A stretch of 33,062 bases of DNA from Planctomycetota bacterium (GTDB lineage Bacteria > Planctomycetota > Phycisphaerae > UBA1845): NCBI GenBank assembly GCA_013151185.1, contig JAADIU010000098.1, positions 1 to 33,062 of the forward strand, in the 5' to 3' direction. Position numbers and translations under genes: made by a program. The notes under the pieces were generated by a model. That model saw only the letters and a list, made by a program, of their open reading frames with translations, had not been told where the DNA came from and ran no database searches. Of the stretch, positions 17,240 through 25,147 are shown in pieces; position 1 is the stretch's first letter; each line of letters starts with the position of its first letter.

Positions 17240-17974
17240 TTATCGACGGGCGAAGAACTTGTAGCCCGTCAACTTTGCAACGTGGCGCAGATAAAGCCAT
17301 TGTTGTTTCATTGTTAGCTTGCTGCTGCCGTGACGTCTCTGAGCGAAGTGGATCGGTACTTCGCAGACGTTGCGGCAGTTGCATTTGACGATGAGTTCCA
17401 ATCCGATTTTATAACCCATGGGTTGCAGCGGAGCCGCCGCCCGAAACGTGCTTTGTCGCAGGGCGAAGAAGCCCGAGAGTGGATCGCGCGCCCGCGTCAA
17501 AGGTCTCGCGAGTGCGGTTGCAATCGAACTGTTCATCCGGCGAAATAGGCCCCAATCTGCGTCCGTCCCCGCGCCCTTCACATACCGACTTCCGATAACA
17601 AAATCGACCCCCTGCGTATCCAGCGCTGCGAGCAATTCTGGAAGCATTTCCGGTGGATGGCTCAGGTCCGCATCCATGCAAACCAGGGTCGTTCCCACCG
17701 CCTCGTTGAAACCTCGGATCACCGCAGAGCTGAGGCCTCTCTCCCTCTCGCGAACGATCAGCCGAACAGGGTGCTTTTCATCCCGAAGCCGTTCGACTAC
17801 TTGATCCGTACCGTCTTGGCTGTTGTCGTCGACGATCAGGATCTCGATCGCGCCGGTGGTTGCTGACATGGCGGCGGAGATTCGGCGCACCAATTCACCG
17901 ATGTTGTGAACTTCCTGGAACGTGGGAATGATGATGGAAGTATCAATCATCTGCGACATCAGGCTCAGTACCAT
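17240..17974 (-). CDS. GT2 family glycosyltransferase (polyprenol-phosphate mannosyltransferase/DPM1-like)
   Basis: 244 aa; TSIIIPTFQEVHNIGELVRRI, EILIVDDNSQDGTDQVV, VCMDADLSHPPEMLPELL, VIGSRYVKGAGT, DPLSGFFALRQ. Confidence 0.93.
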   Translation of the reverse strand: MVLSLMSQMIDTSIIIPTFQEVHNIGELVRRISAAMSATTGAIEILIVDDNSQDGTDQVVERLRDEKHPVRLIVRERERGLSSAVIRGFNEAVGTTLVCMDADLSHPPEMLPELLAALDTQGVDFVIGSRYVKGAGTDADWGLFRRMNSSIATALARPLTRARDPLSGFFALRQSTFRAAAPLQPMGYKIGLELIVKCNCRNVCEVPIHFAQRRHGSSKLTMKQQWLYLRHVAKLTGYKFFARR

Positions 17975-18239
17975 ACGATTTCAAAGTGACCGATAAGTGG
18001 CACCTCATTCACGCGATCGTGCCTGTGAATTTTGGCCGACGACCGCGAAGTTTACACAATGTTCCATTTCTCGGCGCGTTTGTGTGTGCTTAGGGGACTT
18101 GCCTCGAAACTCACAGCCCCAAAGCGTGCGATTCTATTCCACCCATTGACATGGCCTAGTCCAGCGCTCCAAACTCACGAGGTGGTTCACGCATCAGCAA
18201 TGGTACATGGTTATGCGGACCAAATCACCTCGCATGATT

Positions 18240-18265
18240 CGCTCGGCAGCTACCAAGGCCGAGCG
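18240..18265 (+). promoter_or_regulatory. Hairpin in the putative 5' leader of the tandem sORFs
   Basis: CGCTCGGC-agctaccaag-GCCGAGCG, perfect 8-bp stem, ~57 nt upstream of the sORF1 ATG; no direct T-run. Confidence 0.4.
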
Positions 18266-18322
18266 AGCAACGTTCGTTCGTCAATTCTTTAGTTTGGTTG
18301 TTCTAATCAAGGAGACGCAGAA

Positions 18323-18430
18323 ATGATGGAAGAATTGCTTTTTGGTGGCTGGTTCGAGGACGGAATTGGTGTGTTCGTCGAATGGGTCGAGAACATGATT
18401 CCTATGATTATCATTGGCATGGAAGGTTAA
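18323..18430 (+). CDS. Small ORF 1: 35-aa acidic/hydrophobic peptide (not in ORF track)
   Basis: MMEELLFGGWFEDGIGVFVEWVENMIPMIIIGMEG*; strong SD AAGGAG, 9-nt-range spacing (aaggagacgcagaaATG). Confidence 0.6.
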   Translation: MMEELLFGGWFEDGIGVFVEWVENMIPMIIIGMEG

Positions 18431-18440
18431 GGAGATACAG

Positions 18441-18560
18441 ATGCACTACTACCCACTTAGTCAAAATGAACAACGGATCGTGCATTGGAGTGGCCGGCTG
18501 ATGTTGATTGCAGCCGTCGCGGTTTCTGCCTTCCTGGGTGCGGTGTCCTGGTTCGCGTAG
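18441..18560 (+). CDS. Small ORF 2: 39-aa predicted single-TM peptide (not in ORF track)
   Basis: MHYYPLSQNEQRIVHWSGRLMLIAAVAVSAFLGAVSWFA*; SD AAGGAG overlaps the sORF1 stop (gtTAAGGAGatacagATG). Confidence 0.6.
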   Translation: MHYYPLSQNEQRIVHWSGRLMLIAAVAVSAFLGAVSWFA

Positions 18561-18623
18561 CGCAATGATTGCAAAGGCATGGGTACGCAAGGGATCGTTC
18601 ACCCTCGGTTGTGTGCTTTGAGA

Positions 18624-21050
18624 TCACGGCAGGCGCGTCTGACCGGCTGAGTCCTTTGGGAATCGGTGCAGATTCCTGAGGTACTCAACGGACAGCGCAA
18701 GAATCGCCGCTGCCCCGGTGGATGCGCCTGCAATGGTCCAATTTGCGAAATGCCTCGCCGACGGGATAAACATCGTGATCGCGCAGCCAAGCGTGATCGC
18801 AGTCATGATCCCGACGGTGGTGAGGTATGCGCGACGTGTTCGACATCCGCCGCGGCCTGCGATGAGCCGCGCGGTGAGGCAGCCGACGATGGCCATCCCG
18901 ACGATGATCGAGTACGCCCCAATGGGCAACCAGTGTCTTCGGTTCACCGAACGACTCGAAATCAGTCCGCGGATTGCATCGCCCAGGAGGTATCCGCCCG
19001 GAACGTTCCTGATAATGCCTTCATCGTACTTGACCGTGTGGAGGTCGCGCTTGACACCGGGAAATGGGCTTGGGGGTCGCAGGTCGATGCACAAAACGAT
19101 TTTACCCGCAACCAAATCCCAAAGTTCGGTTTCGGACCTGCGCAGCACTGCCTCATAGGCGATCGTTCTTGATTCCTGCGTTTGCAGTGGCGTCAGGTCA
19201 AACGTTTTTGTTGCGGGGATGTCGCCGGGGCGGCTTGACGCACGGCCGTCCCGCATCGCCGGCAATGTCTTGACTTGGATTCGGTCGATGCCTTTGATGT
19301 ATGCCTTCGTGCCTCGCTCCCGGTGTTGGACGGTGAGCGCATCGTCACCCGGATTCCAGGTTACCTCATTTCGCAGTCGCGGGTAGCACACCGCACCGAG
19401 CATCGCCAACGCAAGCGAAGGCAGGCTTTGCTCGCCGCGTCGGGTCACGATGACGAACTCACCAGGCCGCTCGACCATGTCACGCGCCATGATCAAGCCG
19501 TGATGGACGATTTCGCTGAGCGGATCGTAGATGTCCGGGCTGATTTTCGGGATGCCAGCCGCGGAATAGTCGATGGCGGCGAGGGCCACGGGGACGCCAG
19601 CTCGGTCGAGCGCCAAGATGCCTTCGACCAATTCGGGATCACCCCGCTGGCGCGATCGAAAGTAGTAGTCCCACACCACGGCTTTCGGTTTTGCCTTGGC
19701 CAAACGTCTCATGAGTCGGCCATGGACTGCCCGCCATGTACGAATCGAGCCCGTTACATCTGGAATTCCGTTCGTCCGCGCGAATTCTATGACATTTTTT
19801 GCCGTGTCATCACCAACGCCGACAAACACGAAGTCTGTGGGGCCTTGGGTGGCGCTCGACTTGAGCAATGTTGTGCGCGCGTCGGTGCTGTGGTCGTCGG
19901 AGAGTATGCCAAAGTCGATGCCGAGCAGGAACGTTCCGGAACTGATCGCAAACAGGACGCCCGCGACGATGAGCATCCAGACGGCTGTGCGCGAGCGCAG
20001 CATGATCCCGATGGCGATGCGCTGCAAGCGATAAAAAAGCGGCAACGGTTTTGTTTTGATGGCGCTTTCGTTGCAAAGGTTGGCGATGTCGTCGCCCAAC
20101 TGGCGCGCGGACGAAATTCTTCGATGCGACTCCGGTGCAAGGCAGCGCGAAATCAGCGTGGTGAGTCCGCGCGCGTCGGACACGGGCGGTTTTTTTGGCA
20201 CCTCGTGTTGGATGCGATGCAGCAGCGAGTCGCCGGCGTTCTTGCCTTCGATCGGTTCGAGGTTGTACGGGTAGTCACCGTCCGTTGCGATTTCGAAGAG
20301 CATGACCCCGAGTGCCCAGATGTCGCTGGTGTGGTCGATGCGCATCATGCCACCCCAGGATTGTTCGGGTGACATGTATTTGACGGTGCCCATGATTCGG
20401 CCAAGTTGCGTTTGCGTGCGGCGGATACGCGTGGCCCAATCGTCGGATTGAACTGCGGACAAGCCAAAATCAACCAAATGGGGTTGACCGCGATCATCGA
20501 CGAGCAGATGCCTCGGTGTTAAATCGCGATGCACGACACCCTGTTCGTGAACGGCGGCGACCACTTTGCACGCGCGTTCAAAGACGCAGAGTTTACTTTC
20601 AAGCGAGGTTGTGTTTTTGTCCAGGTACTCGTCGAGTGGAATGCCACCCAGCATTTCCATCGCCAAATAATGCGACCCACCCGAATGCCCGGAGTCGAGA
20701 TAGCGTGCTACGTTCGGGCAGTCGAGCGCCTTGAGAATTGCGATTTCGCGTTCGACGAAGCGAAGCGTTTCCTGGTCGGCAGCATGTCGAAGCACCTTGA
20801 GCGCCACCCATTGGGGGGATTTCCCAAAACGCATCGCCTGATACACAACACCGGAACTTCCGTGCCCAAGTCGTCCGCAACAAAGGTATTCCGCGACAAC
20901 GGGAAACTCGCCACCGGGCCAATGTTCGCGCACCATCTTTGACGTGCAGCCGTCGTTCGCCAACTCATCTGCGAAGCGCAAAAGTGCATCGTCATCGGAG
21001 TGACCCGACAAGAGCAATGACACAAAGCGCTGGACGTTCGCGGTGTTCAT
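18624..21050 (-). CDS. Transmembrane Ser/Thr protein kinase with C-terminal CHASE2-like sensor domain
   Basis: 808 aa; GRLGHGSSGVVYQA, VALKVL, VVHRDLTPRHLLVDDRGQPHLVDFGLS, GTVKYMSPEQ, SDIWALGVMLFE; TM VWMLIVAGVLFAISSGTFLL; TDFVFVGVGDDT...KPKAVVWDYYF...; C-terminal TMs. Confidence 0.92.
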   Translation of the reverse strand: MNTANVQRFVSLLLSGHSDDDALLRFADELANDGCTSKMVREHWPGGEFPVVAEYLCCGRLGHGSSGVVYQAMRFGKSPQWVALKVLRHAADQETLRFVEREIAILKALDCPNVARYLDSGHSGGSHYLAMEMLGGIPLDEYLDKNTTSLESKLCVFERACKVVAAVHEQGVVHRDLTPRHLLVDDRGQPHLVDFGLSAVQSDDWATRIRRTQTQLGRIMGTVKYMSPEQSWGGMMRIDHTSDIWALGVMLFEIATDGDYPYNLEPIEGKNAGDSLLHRIQHEVPKKPPVSDARGLTTLISRCLAPESHRRISSARQLGDDIANLCNESAIKTKPLPLFYRLQRIAIGIMLRSRTAVWMLIVAGVLFAISSGTFLLGIDFGILSDDHSTDARTTLLKSSATQGPTDFVFVGVGDDTAKNVIEFARTNGIPDVTGSIRTWRAVHGRLMRRLAKAKPKAVVWDYYFRSRQRGDPELVEGILALDRAGVPVALAAIDYSAAGIPKISPDIYDPLSEIVHHGLIMARDMVERPGEFVIVTRRGEQSLPSLALAMLGAVCYPRLRNEVTWNPGDDALTVQHRERGTKAYIKGIDRIQVKTLPAMRDGRASSRPGDIPATKTFDLTPLQTQESRTIAYEAVLRRSETELWDLVAGKIVLCIDLRPPSPFPGVKRDLHTVKYDEGIIRNVPGGYLLGDAIRGLISSRSVNRRHWLPIGAYSIIVGMAIVGCLTARLIAGRGGCRTRRAYLTTVGIMTAITLGCAITMFIPSARHFANWTIAGASTGAAAILALSVEYLRNLHRFPKDSAGQTRLP

Positions 21051-21114
21051 GGCTAGGGTAAGATCCGTAATGTTCGCGTGCTCGAATCACAACGTTCGTC
21101 GAACTGAAAGATTT

Positions 21115-21142
21115 TTGCATTCGGTAAGATTTGGATTATATG
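21115..21142 (+). promoter_or_regulatory. Candidate sigma70-type promoter for the ECF sigma operon
   Basis: TTGCAT (21115-21120), 15-16-nt spacer, TTATAT/TATATG (about 21136-21142). Confidence 0.3.
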
Positions 21143-21227
21143 CTCTGCTCCCGCGCTGCATTGGGTCGCCAGAGGGCGCACCGCAATCAGTCATGCGTGG
21201 GGCAAGTCTTGAAAATCCGTCACCACT

Positions 21228-21273
21228 CTGAATGCAGTTTGGCTTGAACGCAGCACGGCTGACTGCAGTGTGG
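21228..21273 (+). repeat. 15-bp imperfect direct repeats upstream of the sigma factor start
   Basis: CTGAATGCAGTTTGG (21228-21242) and CTGACTGCAGTGTGG (21259-21273), 13/15 identical, 31 bp apart. Confidence 0.55.
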
Positions 21274-21287
21274 ATCGTGGAATACTG

Positions 21288-21806
21288 ATGTCAAGCAAGC
21301 CATGGTGGACCGTCATTTCCGCGAGCGAGTTGTACGCTCTGCGCGCCCGCCTCGATCGCGTCGTAATCGATTCGTTCGGACCATCCCTCGACGCCGAGCG
21401 AGAAGACCTGGTTCAACACGCGTTGTTGGTGCTGATACGGAACAAAGAGCGCGTGTTACCGGACGATGACGGTTTGTTCCGCTATGCCCGCCGAGTGCTC
21501 CACCGTGCCGTACTCGATTGCATGAGATCACACCGCCGCGTGACCGATTATGACCGCCTGGCCAGCGCTGAAATTCCACCCAAGCAGCCTGAACCTCCTA
21601 ATTTAATGGACCGGGACGAAAAAATTCAAAAAATTCGCGATATTTTCTGCGAACTTTGCGATCTCGACCGTTTGGTATTATGGAGTTTTGTTGTTGACGG
21701 CCAATCGATCAACACGATTGCGAATCAGCTCGATGTAAATTGGCATCAGGTCGCCCAGATCATCGAGCAGGGTTTACAAACATTTCGACAGCATCTCTCC
21801 GATTAG
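21288..21806 (+). CDS. ECF-type RNA polymerase sigma factor
   Basis: MSSKPWWTVISASELYALRARLD...AEREDLVQHALLVLIRNKER...LFRYARRVLHRAVLDCMRSHRR (sigma2-like); DLDRLVLWSFVVDGQSINTIANQLDVNWHQVAQIIEQGLQTFRQHL (sigma4 HTH-like). ATG 21288 preferred to the GTG at 21270 in the track. Confidence 0.82.
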   Translation: MSSKPWWTVISASELYALRARLDRVVIDSFGPSLDAEREDLVQHALLVLIRNKERVLPDDDGLFRYARRVLHRAVLDCMRSHRRVTDYDRLASAEIPPKQPEPPNLMDRDEKIQKIRDIFCELCDLDRLVLWSFVVDGQSINTIANQLDVNWHQVAQIIEQGLQTFRQHLSD

Positions 21807-21848
21807 TTTCGTTTTTAGCCTTCTGGCATCGATAAATCGGGGACACAC

Positions 21849-22589
21849 ATGCGCGATCAGCACGACAACACAGGCAATTCAAAGCCAGTTCGACGGCCAC
21901 CCAGCCGGCCAAACCCAACCAGCCAGCCACAAAAGGGCCATTCCGACAGCGATGCGCTGCTTTTCGCGCTGTTCGAGTCGGCATCTTCTGGAGACGACCG
22001 GGCGTTGAGGGAGTTGATCCTGTCGAATCCTGAGTTCGCCGAACGCTATCACCGGGCAGATCCATGCGTGGCCGATCTGCGTGATGCCCTCGGCGAGGCA
22101 TCGCTCGGTACGGATGCGGCGGATTTGGCGTTCGCGGCCATCGCTGCACGAATCAAAGCCCAACTCGCCAGCGGCTCTCTCGCTCAGCCCGAGGTCGCGT
22201 CCGTGGGAGAGGAATCCCCGGAACCGGCGGGCATTCTCACCGACATGACGAGGCAGTTGTCGGCTTCACAGGCGAGAGACCTTTTTGAAAAGCTCGCACC
22301 GATGTTGGTCTACACGGCACTCAAACACCTCGATCTCCCCAGCACGCTGGACGAAGTGGATCGCGTGTCGGCGTGTTTGTGTTCCGACGACGCTGTCGCA
22401 CGCCTCCGCGCTGCGGATCATGTTCGCGATGCGCTGGTTGGTGAGTTCGCGTTGGCGCTGGGCGTCGATGCGGTGCAGGGCAAGATGGATCGCGATCAGA
22501 TGGTCCGACTGTTGGAAGAAAGCGGAACCATGGGCGATTTGGCGGCTATGGCGAACTGCATCACGTTGATCAAAACGCAGGCGGGATAA
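21849..22589 (+). CDS. Hypothetical protein in the sigma-HK-RR operon
   Basis: 246 aa; low-complexity Pro/Arg N-terminus then SDALLFALFESASSGDDRALRELILSNPEFAERYHRAD...; helical C-terminal half; no recognised family. In line with its neighbours. Confidence 0.75.
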   Translation: MRDQHDNTGNSKPVRRPPSRPNPTSQPQKGHSDSDALLFALFESASSGDDRALRELILSNPEFAERYHRADPCVADLRDALGEASLGTDAADLAFAAIAARIKAQLASGSLAQPEVASVGEESPEPAGILTDMTRQLSASQARDLFEKLAPMLVYTALKHLDLPSTLDEVDRVSACLCSDDAVARLRAADHVRDALVGEFALALGVDAVQGKMDRDQMVRLLEESGTMGDLAAMANCITLIKTQAG

Positions 22590-22620
22590 GCCCGCCGCAA
22601 GTCGAAAGGGAAGAAGATCA

Positions 22621-23592
22621 GTGGAAGCGTCCCTGCACATGCGACAGTTTTTCCGTGGAAGCGCAGCCGCTCTGCGCCGAGTGCGCCGCCGTTTCGCGTT
22701 ATCGATCGAAGTGAATCGGTGCGAAGACGGCCCACTTGCCGTTCGAGGTGTGGCAGTTCGAGAAGTGCCTGATGAAGTCGCTGCGCCCAGGTTGGAGCAT
22801 CACGACCACGGCATCGCGAATGGTAGCGCAATCGCTCGTGCTTCTGCACGAAGTATCGGTGTTGGATTGGATGCGGCTCAGTTCGCCCACGATCTTGACA
22901 ACTTGTTGATGGTGATCGCCTCGCGCACAGCCCTCGCAAGGATCGCTGCGGATCGCGGTGAGTCGTGTGCGCCGTCGCTGCTTGCGATCGAAACGGCGAC
23001 CCGTCAAGCCCAGGATCTGTCAAAACTGCTTCGGGACGGTGGAACGCGAAGCCGCGTTTCAAAAACTCCCGTAGATTTTGCCGAGACGGTTCAAGCCGCG
23101 CTGACGTCATCGCGGCCTTGGATGCCCTCGAACGTCGCCCTGGTCGAAGACATTCCACCGGACGCTGCGATCTGGATTTTGGGCAATCGTACGCAACTCC
23201 AGCGGGTAATTCACAATCTTCTGGCCAACGCCATTCAGGCAATGACGGTTGGTGGAAAGATTATCGTGTCGCTCGAAACCACTCCGGTGCGCAGCGCCAA
23301 ACCGCATCGGGGAATGGCAATGCCAATCGGTTTCGGACCGAAACGCGTGTGCCTGAACATCACCGACAACGGAGTCGGGATGGATGCCAACGCGCGGGCT
23401 CGGATATTTGAGCCAGGGTTCTCGCAAAGGTGCGAGGGTTCGGGTCGGGGTTTGGGCATGACCATCGTCGGCAATATTGTGCGGGATCACCGCGGCAGTG
23501 TTGAGGTGGAATCATCGTTGGGGCGGGGGACGCGCGTGTGCATCACCTTTCCTATTTCAGCAACGGGGCATGGGGAGAACGGCTATGCCTAA
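22621..23592 (+). CDS. Soluble sensor histidine kinase
   Basis: 323 aa, GTG start after AGGGAAG; H-box QFAHDLDNLLMVIASR; N-box NLLANAIQAM; ITDNGVGMDANARARIFEPGFS; GSGRGLGMTIVGNIVRDHRG. Confidence 0.9.
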   Translation: MEASLHMRQFFRGSAAALRRVRRRFALSIEVNRCEDGPLAVRGVAVREVPDEVAAPRLEHHDHGIANGSAIARASARSIGVGLDAAQFAHDLDNLLMVIASRTALARIAADRGESCAPSLLAIETATRQAQDLSKLLRDGGTRSRVSKTPVDFAETVQAALTSSRPWMPSNVALVEDIPPDAAIWILGNRTQLQRVIHNLLANAIQAMTVGGKIIVSLETTPVRSAKPHRGMAMPIGFGPKRVCLNITDNGVGMDANARARIFEPGFSQRCEGSGRGLGMTIVGNIVRDHRGSVEVESSLGRGTRVCITFPISATGHGENGYA

Positions 23593-24244
23593 CCGTGTCG
23601 TGCGCATCCTGTTGGTTGACGACCATGATCTCGTCCGCTCTGCGTTGGAAGACCTGCTGAATCACAACCTGATGTTTCAGGTCGTCGGATCCGTGGCCAC
23701 ACCGCAAGAGGCGCTGGAAAAATTTCAATCCGTCCACTGCGACATGGTGCTGATCGACATCGAGTTGAAAAACGAATGCGGGACGGAATTGGCTCTTCCC
23801 ATTCGCCGGGGAAGTCCAAAAACGAAAATCGTATTCGTGAGCGGAAACATCCGCGACCAGTATGTGGAGTATGCCATCAACATGAAGGTTGACGGGTTCA
23901 TTTCCAAACGCGACGGGGCAGTCCAATTCGTCGCGGGGCTGCGTCAAATCGCCGACGGTACCAGGTACTTTTCCGACGATGTGCTCGAACGGATGGCCAC
24001 CTGCTCGCGCACCGGGAAACTGCTCTCACCCTTGCACACACGGTGGTCGGTCCTCACGCCACGGCAAGTCGAGGTCTTGAGATACATCGCAAGCGGGTTC
24101 TCGAAGAAGGAGATTGCCATCCTTCTCGGGATCGCGGTCAAGACCATCGACTGTCATTGTGACAATGTCATGCGTTGCCTCGGAGTCCACGACCGTGTTT
24201 CCTTGGCGAGGTATGCCGTTCGTGAGGGCATCGTCGTACCGTAG
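23585..24244 (+). CDS. NarL/FixJ-type response regulator (receiver + LuxR HTH)
   Basis: MPNRVVRILLVDDHDLVRSALEDLL...VLIDIELKNECG...FVSGN...FISKRD; LTPRQVEVLRYIASGFSKKEIAILLGIAVKTIDCHCDNVMRCLGVHD. ATG at 23585 overlaps the HK stop by 8 nt; track start 23477 is too early. Confidence 0.93.
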   Translation: MPNRVVRILLVDDHDLVRSALEDLLNHNLMFQVVGSVATPQEALEKFQSVHCDMVLIDIELKNECGTELALPIRRGSPKTKIVFVSGNIRDQYVEYAINMKVDGFISKRDGAVQFVAGLRQIADGTRYFSDDVLERMATCSRTGKLLSPLHTRWSVLTPRQVEVLRYIASGFSKKEIAILLGIAVKTIDCHCDNVMRCLGVHDRVSLARYAVREGIVVP

Positions 24245-24373
24245 AACCCACCCCACAGCGTCGCTTCCAACAGTGTCGTCTCCAAGAGCGTCGCATCTTG
24301 CAGCCGACCGACTTGCGGTTATATAGGTGATTGAGTTTGGGACATCGATCCCGCCAGTCATCGCGTCGCCAAA

Positions 24374-25105
24374 ATGCCCGATCGGTTTCCCATGCCACTT
24401 TCTAAAATCACCGACGACTTAAACGCAGATCTCGCCCGACTCAGTTTCGATTCACCCGTCGAATACGTTTACAACCCGCTCGAATACGCCCGCGCAGGGT
24501 TCGACGCCTACACCGCACAGTGCGCTCTCGACAAGGCGAAAATCCTGCTGCTGGGAATGAACCCCGGTCCGTGGGGCATGGCACAAACGGGCGTGCCTTT
24601 TGGCGAAGTCGAAGCCGTCCGCGATTGGCTGGGGATCGATGTTGAGATTGGTCACCCCGCGATCGAGCATCCGAAGCGCCCGGTGATGGGACTGAAATGC
24701 CATCGACGCGAAGTGAGCGGTGCCCGTCTTTGGGGTTGGGCCCGAGACACCTTCAAGACACCGCGCCGATTCCTTCGTCGATTCTTCGTGTGCAACTACT
24801 GCCCGCTGGTTTTTATGGAAGAATCGGGCCGCAACCGGACACCGGATAAACTGCCCGTGGCAGAGCGCGGACCACTGCTCGAAGCATGTGACCGCGCTCT
24901 TCAGCGAACGGTGACATTGATGTCACCTCAAATCGTTGTCGGGGTTGGTGCATTTGCTGCCCGTCGCGCAGCGGCTGCTCTCGATGGCATGTCTGTTTGC
25001 GTGGGCAGCATCCTCCACCCAAGCCCAGCCAGCCCCAAAGCCAATCGCGGTTGGGCAGAGCAAGCGAACAAACAGTTTGAAGAACTGGGCATCCGTCTTC
25101 CATGA
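24374..25105 (+). CDS. smug1: SMUG1-type single-strand-selective uracil-DNA glycosylase
   Basis: 243 aa; ILLLGMNPGPWGMAQTGVPFGEVEAVRDWLGI, FVCNYCPLVFME, and ILHPSPASPKANRGWAEQANKQFEELGI are the characteristic SMUG1 motifs. Confidence 0.92.
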   Translation: MPDRFPMPLSKITDDLNADLARLSFDSPVEYVYNPLEYARAGFDAYTAQCALDKAKILLLGMNPGPWGMAQTGVPFGEVEAVRDWLGIDVEIGHPAIEHPKRPVMGLKCHRREVSGARLWGWARDTFKTPRRFLRRFFVCNYCPLVFMEESGRNRTPDKLPVAERGPLLEACDRALQRTVTLMSPQIVVGVGAFAARRAAAALDGMSVCVGSILHPSPASPKANRGWAEQANKQFEELGIRLP

Positions 25106-25147
25106 TGGCGCTCGGCAAGTTCGACCCGATCCCGTATCCTTGGACGC

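Noticed and set aside
17990-18010. TGGCAC as a sigma54 -24 element
   Set aside because: No TTGCW -12 element at the required spacing; likewise for TGGCAC near 12690 and 20200.
18032-18292. 86-aa ORF upstream of the sORFs
   Set aside because: No SD, no domain or TM pattern, and overlaps the leader hairpin; the two short SD-led ORFs are better supported.
19275-20372. 365-aa plus-strand ORF
   Set aside because: Antisense to the CHASE2 kinase; shadow ORF.
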